Positions 53,631 to 61,898 of a DNA stretch of 64,000 nucleotides are shown piece after piece (the stretch's first letter is position 1; each line of letters begins with the position of its first letter). Position numbers and translations under genes: made by a program. The notes under the pieces are model-generated. The model ran no database searches and was not told the origin of the DNA. It worked only from the letters and a program-made list of their open reading frames with translations. The DNA is from Modestobacter italicus (GTDB lineage: Bacteria > Actinomycetota > Actinomycetes > Mycobacteriales > Geodermatophilaceae), in NCBI RefSeq assembly GCF_019799965.1, contig NZ_JABGCJ010000001.1, forward strand, positions 762,034 through 826,033, written 5' to 3'.

Positions 53631-55109
53631 TCAGTCCGTGTCGCCGGGCACGTCGGCGGTGGCCCCGGGTTCGGCCCGGGCCGACTCCTCGACCGCGCTG
53701 GCCACCGCGGTCGCGACGGCCGGGTCGAAGACGCTGGGGATGATGTAGTTGGCGTTGAGCTGGTCGTCGCCCACGACCGCGGCCAGCGCGTCGGCGGCGG
53801 CCAGCAGCATGCCGGGGCGGATCTCCTTGGCCCGGGCGTCGAGCAGCCCGCGGAAGACGCCGGGGAAGGCCAGCACGTTGTTGATCTGGTTGGGCAGGTC
53901 CGACCGGCCCGAGGCGACGACGGCGGCGTACTGCCGGGCCCGCACCGGGTCGACGTCCGGGGTCGGGTTGGCCATCGGGAAGACCACCGCCCGCTCTGCC
54001 ATCCCGGCCAGCGCCTCGGCCGGGATGACGTTGGCCGCGCTGACGCCGATGAAGACGTCGGCGCCCACCAGCGCGTCGGGCAGCTCGCCGCGCCGGCAGC
54101 CGGGGTTGGTGCGCCGGGCCAGGTCCAGCTTGGCCGGGGAGAGCCGTTCGTCGTCCGGGGAGAGGACGCCCTCCCGGTCCCAGACCAGCACGTTCGTCGC
54201 CCCGGCCTCCAGCAGCAGGGTGACGATCGCCGTCCCGGCCGCGCCGCCGCCGGCGACGACGATCGCGACGTCGGTCAGCTGCTTGTCCACCACCCGCAGC
54301 GCGTTGCGCAGCGCGGCGAGCACGCAGATCGCGGTGCCGTGCTGGTCGTCGTGGAAGACCGGGATGTCCAACTTCTCGCGCAGCCGGGCCTCGATCTCGA
54401 AGCAGCGCGGCGCGGAGATGTCCTCCAGGTTGATCCCACCGAAGCCGGGAGCGATCAGCTCGACGGTGCGCACGATCTCGTCGACGTCCTGGGTGTCGAG
54501 TGCGATCGGCCAGGCGTCGATGTCGCCGAACCGCTTGAACAGCGCGGCCTTGCCCTCCATCACCGGCATCGAGGCGCCCGGCCCGATGTCGCCGAGGCCC
54601 AGCACCGCCGAGCCGTCGGTCACCACCGCGACGGTGTTGCCCTTGATGGTCAGCCGGCGGACGTCCTCGGGGTGCTCGGCCAGCGCCATGCAGACGCGGG
54701 CGACGCCGGGGGTGTAGGCCATCGACAGGTCGTCGCGGGTCTTCAGCGGCACCCGGGAGGCCACCTCCAGCTTGCCGCCCAGGTGCAGCAGGAAGGTGCG
54801 GTCGCTGACCTTGCGGACGTGCACGTTCTCCACCGCGTCCAGGGCTGCCACCACCTCCTCGGAGTGCTGGGCGTCGGCGGCCGAGCAGGTCACGTCCACG
54901 GTGAGACCGTCCGGACGGGACTCGACGACGTCGATCGCGGTCACCGCGCCGCCGGCGGAACCGACTGCGGTGGCGATCCGCCCGACGCTGGCCGGGTCAC
55001 CGTCGGCGGTCAGCCGCACGGTGATCGAGTAGGACGCCGACGTCACCGGCCCGCGGTGGACGACGGGCACGGTGGACTGGTCAGGGGTGATGGCCGTCAC
55101 GCCGCTCAT
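53631..55109 (-). CDS. NAD-dependent malic enzyme with N-terminal ACT-like domain
   Basis: The 492-residue enzyme decarboxylates malate to pyruvate. The first 85 residues ([30 protein letters not shown]) form an ACT-like regulatory domain. The catalytic part has YTPGVARVC, the metal-binding [29 protein letters not shown] and the dinucleotide-binding [30 protein letters not shown] is replaced by [13 protein letters not shown]. The ACT-bearing bacterial form is usually NAD-linked, and cofactor choice is inferred from that. It feeds pyruvate for gluconeogenesis or NADPH balance. Confidence 0.93.
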   Translation of the reverse strand: MSGVTAITPDQSTVPVVHRGPVTSASYSITVRLTADGDPASVGRIATAVGSAGGAVTAIDVVESRPDGLTVDVTCSAADAQHSEEVVAALDAVENVHVRKVSDRTFLLHLGGKLEVASRVPLKTRDDLSMAYTPGVARVCMALAEHPEDVRRLTIKGNTVAVVTDGSAVLGLGDIGPGASMPVMEGKAALFKRFGDIDAWPIALDTQDVDEIVRTVELIAPGFGGINLEDISAPRCFEIEARLREKLDIPVFHDDQHGTAICVLAALRNALRVVDKQLTDVAIVVAGGGAAGTAIVTLLLEAGATNVLVWDREGVLSPDDERLSPAKLDLARRTNPGCRRGELPDALVGADVFIGVSAANVIPAEALAGMAERAVVFPMANPTPDVDPVRARQYAAVVASGRSDLPNQINNVLAFPGVFRGLLDARAKEIRPGMLLAAADALAAVVGDDQLNANYIIPSVFDPAVATAVASAVEESARAEPGATADVPGDTD

Positions 55110-55126
55110 CCTGACAGCACCGCAGG

Positions 55127-55636
55127 TTAGATTCCACCAGTCGGGGCATCATTCCCGCTTCGCGGAAGGAGTGCGGGCGGCGTGAGGTCCAGTGGCGTCT
55201 CTCCGACCGCGGCCGCGCCCAGCCGGCCTGCCCAGGCGACCAGCCCGTCGTCGTCCACGCCGTGTCGTGCGGCGGCCTCGCCGGCCGTGCCCAGCGACCG
55301 GGCGCCCCGGCTCAGCAGCGTGGCCGCCCCGGCCCGGTTGCCGCGCGCCGCGTGGGTCAGGCCGACGGCGAGCTGGGCCAGGCCGCGCCAGAGGTCCCGC
55401 TCGTCGTCCGGCCCGGTCTTCCAGGCGTCCTCGAGCACCTCGTGGGCGTGGAACGGGCGGCCGGCGTCCAGCAGCCGCTGCGCCTCGCGCAGCGTCTCCG
55501 CCGGGGCGCGCACCACGCCCTCCGGCGCCCGCGGCTCCCCCTCGGCGCCGTAGGGGAGCGGGCGGCCCAGCGCGTCGCGGGGCCGGGCGTTGCGTGCGCG
55601 ACCGGCCTCGTCCCGGTCGCGAGGGACGCCGGGCAC
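55127..55636 (-). CDS. DUF309 family protein
   Basis: The 169-residue protein contains the DUF309 signature AQRLLDAGRPFHAHEVLEDAWKTGPDDERDLWRGLAQLAVGLTHAARGN at about residues 50-100, an all-helical domain with conserved His and Glu that may bind metal. The GTG start lies right beside the stop of the upstream MEDS gene. The two are likely translated together, but no functional link is known. The N-terminal 40 residues are basic and disordered. Confidence 0.88.
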   Translation of the reverse strand: MPGVPRDRDEAGRARNARPRDALGRPLPYGAEGEPRAPEGVVRAPAETLREAQRLLDAGRPFHAHEVLEDAWKTGPDDERDLWRGLAQLAVGLTHAARGNRAGAATLLSRGARSLGTAGEAAARHGVDDDGLVAWAGRLGAAAVGETPLDLTPPALLPRSGNDAPTGGI

Positions 55637-55637
55637 C

Positions 55638-56612
55638 TCAGCCCAGCACGGTGGTCAGCCGGACCCGCACCCCGTCGTCGGTGACCGTGATGTCCACGTG
55701 GTCGCACAGCTGACGGGCCAGCCACAGGCCCATCCCGCCCAGGGACAGGTCGTCGCCGTGCGCCGGCCCGTAGCCGATGAACGGGTCCCGCAGTCCGGAG
55801 CCGTGGTCGGTGACCGTGCAGACCAGCCGCGCCGAGTCGGCCCACAGCCGCAGGTCGACCGGTGGCCGGCCGTGCCGCAGCGCGTTCGTCGTCATCTCGT
55901 CGACGGCGAGCAGGAAGTCCTCCAGGGCCGGCTCCGAGCCCTGCGGCAGGCCGGCGCCGCCGGCGCGCACGGCGAGGTCCCGGCGCAGCCCCCGCAGGTC
56001 GCGCACCGAGTCGGCCTCCACCAGCGGCTCGGTCGACTCCAACGGCTCGGGCGGCACCGGCAGGGAGGTGAGGTACTCCGCCGGGTCGACGTGGTCGGGG
56101 TTGGCCTGCTCCACGCCGTCCACCTGGAGCAGCGGGTGGGTGGCCCGGGCGGCGTCGACCAGCGGCGCCGGCACCCGCCGGGTGTCGACCAGGCACATCA
56201 CCAGCAGCGGGGCGTCACCGGACAGGTCGGCCTCGACGAGCTGGTGGTCCAGCACGGCGTCGTAGCGCTGCCACTCCCGCCAGGTCTCCGGGTCGGGGCC
56301 GGCGAACGGCTCGAGGACGACGCGGACGGCGGCGTCCCCCGCGTCGCGGTGCCGCTCACCCAGCCGGCGGACGGCGGTGATCGCGGCGGCGGGGCCGTTG
56401 CCGTACACCTCGGCCCAGTCGGACCAGACGACCTGCGGCCGGTCGGCGAGCGCCTTCTGCACCAGCTCCAGCGTCTGGTCGGTGCAGGCCACCACCACCC
56501 GTTCCCCCGCGTCCAGCCCGGCGCAGACGAAGGCCACCGTGCCGTCGACCAGCTCCTCGTCCGAGGCGGCGATCAGCGCCCGGTGTCGGCCGGACCCGGC
56601 TGCCCCGTCCAT
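55638..56612 (-). CDS. Anti-sigma-factor-type ATPase with N-terminal MEDS domain
   Basis: The 324-residue protein joins a MEDS (MEthanogen/methylotroph DcmR Sensory) domain (HRALIAASDEELVDGTVAFVCAGLDAGERVVVACTD) to an RsbW-like HATPase domain (FLLAVDEMTTNALRHGRPPV, then LSLGGMGLWLARQLCDHVDI). Such fusions in actinobacteria are thought to bind sigma or anti-sigma-antagonist partners in partner-switching. The ATG at 56612 is preferred to the in-frame start at 56756, which adds a basic stretch. No sigma-B-type gene is adjacent. Confidence 0.87.
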   Translation of the reverse strand: MDGAAGSGRHRALIAASDEELVDGTVAFVCAGLDAGERVVVACTDQTLELVQKALADRPQVVWSDWAEVYGNGPAAAITAVRRLGERHRDAGDAAVRVVLEPFAGPDPETWREWQRYDAVLDHQLVEADLSGDAPLLVMCLVDTRRVPAPLVDAARATHPLLQVDGVEQANPDHVDPAEYLTSLPVPPEPLESTEPLVEADSVRDLRGLRRDLAVRAGGAGLPQGSEPALEDFLLAVDEMTTNALRHGRPPVDLRLWADSARLVCTVTDHGSGLRDPFIGYGPAHGDDLSLGGMGLWLARQLCDHVDITVTDDGVRVRLTTVLG

Positions 56613-56776
56613 GCGTGCTGATCCCCGTCCTGCCGTCGCGGGCCGCCGTGGTGGCAGCCGTGTCCATCGACTCCCTACCCGGCCGGGCGGCGACCTAGGC
56701 GTGACCTGGCCGGTGCATGTGCCCGTGCCGTGAGCGGGCCTGTCCGGGCCCACCACCGCTCCCCTACGGTCGCCAG

Positions 56777-57919
56777 GTGAGCACCCTCCCGCACGACGAC
56801 CTCGCCGCCTCCTGGCGGGCCGCCCGCCCCGAGTTCGCCGGCACCCACCTGGACAGCGCCTCGTGCAGCCGGCAGAGCACCGCGGTGCTCGACGCCGTCG
56901 CCCGGCACGCCCGGCACGAGGCGGAGATCGGCGGCGCGGTCGCCGAGGCCGCCGCCGAGGGGCTGCTGCAGCAGGGCCGGTCGGTGCTCGCCGGGCTGGT
57001 CGGCCTGGCCGCCGCCGACGTCGCGTTCACCGAGAGCGCCTCGACGTCGGTGCGCACCCTGGTCTCCCGCTGGCGGCTCGCCCCGGGCACCCGGATCGGA
57101 GTGCTGCCCGGCGAGTACTGGCACAACGCGGCGGTCTTCGCCGACGCCGGGCTGACCCCGGTGCTGCTGCCCGCCGACGCGGTGGGCCGGGCCGACCTCG
57201 ACGGGCTGGCCCGGGTGCTGCGCGACGACCCGCCGGCGCTGGTGCACGTGACCCTCGTCGGCAGCCACCGCGGCGTCCTCCAGCCCGGCCGGGAGATCGC
57301 TGCCCTCTGCCGGGCGGCCGGGGTGCCCCTGGTGCTCGACGCCGCCCAGGCGCTCGGCCACGTCGACTGCGACCTGGGCGCGGACGTCGTCTACGGCACC
57401 GGCCGCAAGTGGCTCACCGGCCCGCGCGGCGTCGGCTTCCTGGTCATGCGGCCGTCGATCACCGCGCAGCTGACCCCCGTGCTGCCGCCGGAGATCTACG
57501 ACGACCGGCGCGTCGGCGTCGACCACGCCCGCGCGTACGAGTCGCACGACGCGCACGTCGCCGGCCGGGTCGGGCTCACCCTGGCGATCGGGGAGCACCT
57601 GGCCGCCGGGCCGGACCGGGTGCGGGCCCGGCTGGCCGCGCTCGGCCGGGCGACCCGGGAGCGACTGGACGGCCGGCGCGGCTGGCGGGCGGCCGAGCCG
57701 CTGGACGAGCCGACGGCGATCACCACCCTGGTCCCGCCGGACGGCGTCGACGTGCGCGAGGTCGCCACCCGCCTGCGCACCGCGCACGGCGTGCTCACCG
57801 TGGCCGCCGGTCGCGAGCGGGCGCCCCGCGAGCTCACCGGCCCGGTGCTGCGGGTGTCCCCGCACGTGGACGCCACGGTCGAGGACCTCGACACCCTGGC
57901 GACCGCCCTGCTCGGCTGA
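56777..57919 (+). CDS. egtE: Class V aminotransferase, probable ergothioneine pathway lyase EgtE
   Basis: The 380-residue PLP protein closely follows mycobacterial EgtE as I remember it: WRAARPEFAGTHLDSASCSRQSTAVLDA, ARHARHEAEIGG, LPGEYWHNAAVFADAGL, VHVTLVGSHRGVLQP, VLDAAQALGHVDCDLGADV, the Lys in GRKWLTGPRGVG and GPVLRVSPHVDAT. EgtE cleaves hercynylcysteine sulfoxide to ergothioneine. EgtA-D are not in the window, so the gene is separated from the rest of the pathway. The start is the GTG at 56777. It is divergent from the MEDS gene. A general class V enzyme is the alternative. Confidence 0.8.
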   Translation: MSTLPHDDLAASWRAARPEFAGTHLDSASCSRQSTAVLDAVARHARHEAEIGGAVAEAAAEGLLQQGRSVLAGLVGLAAADVAFTESASTSVRTLVSRWRLAPGTRIGVLPGEYWHNAAVFADAGLTPVLLPADAVGRADLDGLARVLRDDPPALVHVTLVGSHRGVLQPGREIAALCRAAGVPLVLDAAQALGHVDCDLGADVVYGTGRKWLTGPRGVGFLVMRPSITAQLTPVLPPEIYDDRRVGVDHARAYESHDAHVAGRVGLTLAIGEHLAAGPDRVRARLAALGRATRERLDGRRGWRAAEPLDEPTAITTLVPPDGVDVREVATRLRTAHGVLTVAAGRERAPRELTGPVLRVSPHVDATVEDLDTLATALLG

Positions 57920-57998
57920 CTCTCCGATCGGCTGCATCCGCTGGGGCGGGTGGGGCGGAAGAGGTGGGTGACAGTCCCCCAACGGAAGGAACGTCATC

Positions 57999-58814
57999 GT
58001 GGACAGGACCCGCCCGATCGCCCTGACCGCCGGCACCGCCGGCGCGTTCGCCCTGCTCTTCGCCGCCACGCCCGCGCTGGCCGACTCGCACACCGCGACC
58101 GTCTCGGTCCTGCACGGCATCCCGGACACCCCGGTCGACGTCTACGCCAACGGCGAGCGGCTGATCGACGACTTCGCACCGGGCACGCTCGCCGGGCCGC
58201 TCGAGCTGCCCGCCGGTGAGTACGACCTGGCGCTCTACCCGGCCGACGCCGCGGACGCGTCCGGCGAGGCCCTGCTGTCCGCGATGGACGTGGCGGTCCC
58301 GGCCGGCGCCGACGCCACCGTGGTCGCGCACCTGACCGAGGCCGGCCAGCCGGCGCTCACCCCGTTCGTCAACGACACCTCCGCGGTCCCCGCCGGGCAG
58401 GCGCGGGTCACCGTCCGGCACACCGCCGCGGCTCCCGCCGTCGACGTCCGGGCCGGTGGCACGGTGGTCGCGCCGGGGCTGACCAACCCGAACGAGGCGA
58501 CGCTGACGGTCCCGGCCGGCACGATCACCGCCGACGTGACCCTCGCCGGCACCGACACGGTGGCGATCGGCCCGGCCGACCTGGCCCTGGCCGAGGGCAC
58601 CTCGACCATCGTCTACGCGTGGGGCTCCGGTGACGCCGGCTACGAGCTGGCCACCCAGACGGTGACCGGGCTGCACTCCAGCCCGTCCGGTGTGCCCGGC
58701 GGCTCGGCCGGCCTGGTCGACGACGAACTGCCGCTGCCGCTGGTCGGCCTGTCGGTGCTCGGCCTGGCCGGTGCCGCCGTGGCCGGCCGCCGCCTGGTCA
58801 CCAGCCGGGTCTGA
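57999..58814 (+). CDS. Secreted DUF4397 protein with an LPLVG-type C-terminal wall-sorting-like tail
   Basis: The 271-residue protein begins with a signal peptide ending TPALA (about residue 28). Two DUF4397 beta-domains follow (VSVLHGIPDTPVDVYANGERLIDDFAPGTL and VTVRHTAAAPAVDVRAGGTVVAPGLTNPNEA). The C-terminus is ELPLPLVG (LPLVG at residues 246-250), a hydrophobic stretch and a basic end RRLVTSR, which is the three-part plan of a sortase substrate although the motif is not LPxTG. A sortase gene follows 26 bp later. GGAAGGA precedes the GTG. It is likely a surface protein. Confidence 0.85.
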   Translation: MDRTRPIALTAGTAGAFALLFAATPALADSHTATVSVLHGIPDTPVDVYANGERLIDDFAPGTLAGPLELPAGEYDLALYPADAADASGEALLSAMDVAVPAGADATVVAHLTEAGQPALTPFVNDTSAVPAGQARVTVRHTAAAPAVDVRAGGTVVAPGLTNPNEATLTVPAGTITADVTLAGTDTVAIGPADLALAEGTSTIVYAWGSGDAGYELATQTVTGLHSSPSGVPGGSAGLVDDELPLPLVGLSVLGLAGAAVAGRRLVTSRV

Positions 58815-58840
58815 CCCGGCAGCCCCGAGGACGACCGGCC

Positions 58841-59500
58841 GTGCGCAAGGCCGTCGCCGGCGTGGCCGTGGGCCTGGCCCTGGCCGTCGGTGTGCCCGTC
58901 AGCTGGGAACTGACCCGGCCGCCGGCGACGGCGGGCACACCGGTCGCGCAGGCCCTCGAGGCGACCGGTCCGCCGGCGCCGTCGTCCTCCGGGGCGGCGG
59001 CGCCGGCGCCGGCCGTGGAGACCCGCGACGCCGCGCCCGCCGCGGTGCCGCGGGCCCCGGCGCCGGTCCGGGTGACCGTCCCGGCGAGGGGCGTCGAAGC
59101 GCCGCTGGACCCGATGGGCGTGGCCGGCGACGGCCAGATGGCCCTGCCCGGGGACGTCGGACGGGTCGGCTGGTACCGCTTCGGCCCGGTCCCCGGCGAG
59201 GCCGGCTCGGCCGTGCTGGCCGGGCACGTCGACGACCGCGAGCAGGGCCTGGGCGCGCTGGCGCCGTTGCGCACCGCCGAGGCCGGCGACGAGGTGCTGG
59301 TCACCGACGACGCCGGGACGACGTCCCGCTGGCGGGTGACGTCACGGGAGCTGATCACCAAGCAGCAGCTCCCGCTGGACGCCCTGTTCTCCCGGGAAGG
59401 ACCGCCCCGGCTGGTGCTGGTGACCTGCGGCGGCCCGTTCCTGCCCGAGTACCGCAGCTACCGCGACAACGTCGTCGTGGTGGCCGAACCCCTGCGATGA
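58841..59500 (+). CDS. Class F sortase
   Basis: The 219-residue protein has an N-terminal membrane anchor (VAGVAVGLALAVGVPVSWEL), a Pro/Ala-rich stalk and a sortase core. The catalytic His is in VLAGHVDD (about 129), the Cys in LVLVTCGG (about 196) and the Arg in YRSYRDNV (about 208). Lack of a C-terminal helix and small size fit class F. These enzymes attach surface proteins to the wall. The next gene upstream is a likely substrate, and the stop overlaps the sigma gene start as ATGA. Confidence 0.9.
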   Translation: MRKAVAGVAVGLALAVGVPVSWELTRPPATAGTPVAQALEATGPPAPSSSGAAAPAPAVETRDAAPAAVPRAPAPVRVTVPARGVEAPLDPMGVAGDGQMALPGDVGRVGWYRFGPVPGEAGSAVLAGHVDDREQGLGALAPLRTAEAGDEVLVTDDAGTTSRWRVTSRELITKQQLPLDALFSREGPPRLVLVTCGGPFLPEYRSYRDNVVVVAEPLR

Positions 59501-60150
59501 GCGCGTCCACCCGGGGCGCTCCGACCGTGACCCCTTACGGTCGGCCTGTGGAGGGAGGACCGGCGGGAGTCGTGCAGACGCCCCCCGAGCCCGACGACGC
59601 CGAGGTCGCCCGCCTCTTCCGCGCCGGTGACGAACGTGCGCTGGCCTGGGCCTACGAGCGGTGGGCCGGCCAGGTGCACGGCATGGCCGTGCGCGCCTTC
59701 GGCCCGGGCCCCGACGCGGAGGACGTCACCCAGCAGACCTTCATCTCCGCCTGGACCGGCCGCGAGCGGTACTCGCCCGCCCAGGGCCCGCTGCCGGCCT
59801 GGCTGGTGGGCGTCTGCCGCCACAAGATCGCCGACTCCTGGGCGCGACGCGAGCGCCAGCGGCGGCAGACCGAGGCAGCCACGGCCGACGCCCGCAGCCG
59901 GCCGGGCAGCACCCAACCCGACGCGGTGGACGGCATGGTCGCCGACCGGGTGCTGCTGCTCGGCGAGTTGAACCGGATCGGCCAACCACAACGAACCATC
60001 ATCGAGCTCGCGTTCTTCGACGACCTGACGCACACCCAGATCGCCGCCCGCACCGGCATCCCGCTGGGCACCGTCAAGAGCCACATCCGGCGCACCCTGG
60101 AGCGCCTGCGCACCCGATTGGAGGCCGACGGTGCAGCACTGCAGTCCTGA
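59497..60150 (+). CDS. sigK: ECF sigma factor, SigK-like
   Basis: The 217-residue protein has region 2 (LFRAGDERALAWAYERWAGQVHGMAVRAFG, then DAEDVTQQTFISAWTGRERYSPAQGPLPAWLVGVCRHKIADSW) and region 4 (LNRIGQPQRTIIELAFFDDLTHTQIAARTGIPLGTVKSHIRRTLERLRTRL). The order sortase-sigma-RskA-like gene and the sequence style suggest a SigK-type factor. The first 30 residues before DDAEVARLF are variable, so the start may be slightly further in. The gene overlaps the following anti-sigma gene by 20 bases, so production of the two is linked. Confidence 0.85.
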   Translation: MSASTRGAPTVTPYGRPVEGGPAGVVQTPPEPDDAEVARLFRAGDERALAWAYERWAGQVHGMAVRAFGPGPDAEDVTQQTFISAWTGRERYSPAQGPLPAWLVGVCRHKIADSWARRERQRRQTEAATADARSRPGSTQPDAVDGMVADRVLLLGELNRIGQPQRTIIELAFFDDLTHTQIAARTGIPLGTVKSHIRRTLERLRTRLEADGAALQS

Positions 60151-60916
60151 GCAGCTCGCGCTCGCCGCCCTCCGCGAGGAGCTGCCTGCCGAGGACGCCG
60201 CCCACCTGGACGGCTGCGACGCCTGCCGGGCCGAGGTGGCCTCGCTGCAGCGCGGGGTCGACGCCCTCGCCGTCCCGGCCTTCTCGGCCACCGGCCCGGA
60301 GGTGGCGCCGCCGCCGCGGGTGTGGGACGCCATCGCCGCCGCGACCGGCGCGACCAGCCTGCCACGACCCGCGGTGACGCCCACGACGGAGCCGCCCCAG
60401 GCCCCGGCGACAGAGTCGCCCGCTGCCACGCCAGGGGGAGAGCCGCCGACGGCCGACGTGCTGCCGCTGCGTCCCCGGTCCGGTGGCTGGTCCAGGAGCC
60501 GGTGGCTGACCGCGGCCGCCGCGGTGCTGGTCGGCGCGGTCGCCGGTGGCACCGTGGTGGCACTGACCGGCGACGACGCGGGTGGGTCGGTGGTCGCGCA
60601 GGCCGCACTGGACCCCCTGGACGAACGGACCGCCTCCGGACGGGCCCAGGTCCGGGAGGCCGATGGTGTGCGGTCGCTGCGGATCGACCTGGACGCACCG
60701 GCGCTCGACGACGGCTACTACGAGGTCTGGCTGCTGAAGCCCGACGCCGTCCGCATGGTGCCGCTGGGCTCGGTGCGGGCCGGCGACACCGTGCTGCCGC
60801 TCCCCGAGGGGCTGGACCTGGTGTCCTACCCGGTGGTCGACGTCTCGATCGAGCCTCTGGACGGCGACCCGACCCACTCCGGCGTCTCGGTGGTCCGCGG
60901 CCAGCTGTCCCGCTGA
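60131..60916 (+). CDS. rskA: RskA-like membrane anti-sigma factor
   Basis: The 261-residue protein has an N-terminal zinc-finger-like region (H-C-S near residue 4, then HLDGCDACRAEV at about 27-38), a Pro/Thr-rich linker, one membrane helix (WLTAAAAVLVGAVAGGTVVALTG, about 127-149) and an RskA-type outer domain containing YYEVWLLKPDAVRMVPLGSVRAGDT and DVSIEPLDGDPTHSG. Anti-SigK proteins sequester the sigma factor until regulated proteolysis. Start GTG 60131 overlaps the end of sigK. A small ORF follows. Confidence 0.9.
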   Translation: MQHCSPEQLALAALREELPAEDAAHLDGCDACRAEVASLQRGVDALAVPAFSATGPEVAPPPRVWDAIAAATGATSLPRPAVTPTTEPPQAPATESPAATPGGEPPTADVLPLRPRSGGWSRSRWLTAAAAVLVGAVAGGTVVALTGDDAGGSVVAQAALDPLDERTASGRAQVREADGVRSLRIDLDAPALDDGYYEVWLLKPDAVRMVPLGSVRAGDTVLPLPEGLDLVSYPVVDVSIEPLDGDPTHSGVSVVRGQLSR

Positions 60917-60995
60917 CCCCCAGGCGGCGGCGGTTCTGCCCGGGCGCGCGGGGTACGGCACGCGCGGCCGCACCCCACCAGCCCGAGGAGGACCC

Positions 60996-61160
60996 ATGAC
61001 CCAGTCCGACGACGACCTGAAGGCCCGCGCCCGGCAGCACGTCGAGCAGCTCCCGGCGGAGACGGCACTGGGCAACGCCGACCCGGCCGGCGGCGTCGCC
61101 GACGACCCGCAGGTGCTCGACCAGGCGGCCCGGGAGGAGGGCGAGCAGCGCAGCCAGTAG
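60996..61160 (+). CDS. Small acidic 54-residue protein
   Basis: The ATG at 60996 follows the strong ribosome site GAGGAGGA. The product reads MTQSDDDLKARARQHVEQL, continues with PAETALGNADPAGGVADD and ends REEGEQRSQ. It is hydrophilic, acidic, helical and without cysteine. I do not recognise it. The good ribosome site and the terminator-like hairpin after it support a real gene, possibly transcribed with sigK-rskA. Confidence 0.6.
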   Translation: MTQSDDDLKARARQHVEQLPAETALGNADPAGGVADDPQVLDQAAREEGEQRSQ

Positions 61161-61191
61161 TGCCCCGCCGGACGTCCGGCCCGTACCGCCG

Positions 61192-61229
61192 CCGCCCCCC
61201 TCCGCCGCTCCGCCGGCCGAGGGGGGCGG
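61192..61229 (+). terminator. 11-bp hairpin after the small acidic gene
   Basis: Arms CCGCCCCCCTC (61192-61202) and GAGGGGGGCGG (61219-61229) with a 16-base loop lie 31 bases after the stop. A separate palindrome, GCCGGACGTCCGGC, precedes it. Confidence 0.6.
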
Positions 61230-61448
61230 TGCCGTCTCCAGGCTCTGCTCCGCCGCGAACGGGGCGGGGCAGGCTCAGCGGCCCCACGACCCGCATGCCC
61301 CCTGCGGACCGGTCCATCGCCGGCGCGACCCGACCGACGTCGGCGGCATCCCGGCCCGGCGACCATCGACGTGGGGGCACCACGCCGATCCGCGCGGCCG
61401 CAGGACTGACGAGTGGCTGGTGCGTCACCACCACCGGCTCACGAGCCC

Positions 61449-61478
61449 TTGCCCGCGCGGTGCTCATGGTCCTATGGT
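61449..61478 (+). promoter_or_regulatory. Likely promoter of the gntR-ABC operon
   Basis: TTGCCC at 61449-61454 and TATGGT at 61473-61478 are 18 bases apart, a good sigma-70-like pair. The -10 element runs into the operator palindrome. Confidence 0.5.
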
Positions 61479-61499
61479 TCATTACATGAGTAATGAACC
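61476..61499. promoter_or_regulatory. YtrA/GntR-type operator palindrome
   Basis: GGTTCATTAC (61476-61485), spacer ATGA, and GTAATGAACC (61490-61499) form a perfect 10-bp inverted repeat. It overlaps the -10 element, so binding of the downstream GntR protein should block transcription. Confidence 0.8.
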
Positions 61500-61535
61500 G
61501 GCGAACCGGAGACGCCTCGTTCGCGCCGGACCGGC

Positions 61536-61898
61536 ATGAACGACGACGCCGGCCCGATCTTCCGGCAGATCGCGACCCAGCTCGAGGACGCGATCGTCGA
61601 CGGCTCCCTCGCCGAGGAGAGCCAGGCCCCCTCGTCCAACGAGCTGGCCGCCTTCCACCGCATCAACCCCGCCACCGCAGCCAAGGGCCTGAACCAGCTG
61701 GTGAGCGACGGGGTCCTCTACAAGAGACGAGGAGTCGGGATGTTCGTGGCCACCGGCGCTCGCGAGCAGCTGCTCAAGCGGCGCCGCAGCGAGTTCGCCG
61801 ACCAGTACCTCACCCCCCTGCTGGCCGAGGCCGACAAGGTGGGCATCAGCATCACCGAGATCGCCGCCATGCTGCGCGAGCGGGGGAGCCGGGCATGA
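61536..61898 (+). CDS. GntR family transcriptional regulator, YtrA subfamily
   Basis: The 120-residue protein has a GntR winged helix (PIFRQIATQLEDAIVDGSLAEESQAPSSNELAAFHRINPATAAKGLNQLVSDGVLYKRRGVGMFV) and a short helical C-terminal segment, the plan of the YtrA subfamily that usually represses an adjacent ABC transporter operon. Its stop overlaps the ATPase start as ATGA. The perfect palindrome 36 bp upstream is its probable operator, so autorepression is expected. The ATG at 61536 gives the normal family N-terminus. Confidence 0.92.
   Translation: MNDDAGPIFRQIATQLEDAIVDGSLAEESQAPSSNELAAFHRINPATAAKGLNQLVSDGVLYKRRGVGMFVATGAREQLLKRRRSEFADQYLTPLLAEADKVGISITEIAAMLRERGSRA

Larger units (their letters stand above)
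61161..61535. other. 375-bp intergenic region holding a terminator, a promoter and an operator
   Basis: It contains a hairpin at 61192-61229, the promoter at 61449-61478 and the GntR-type operator at 61476-61499. I see no gene. Confidence 0.6.
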
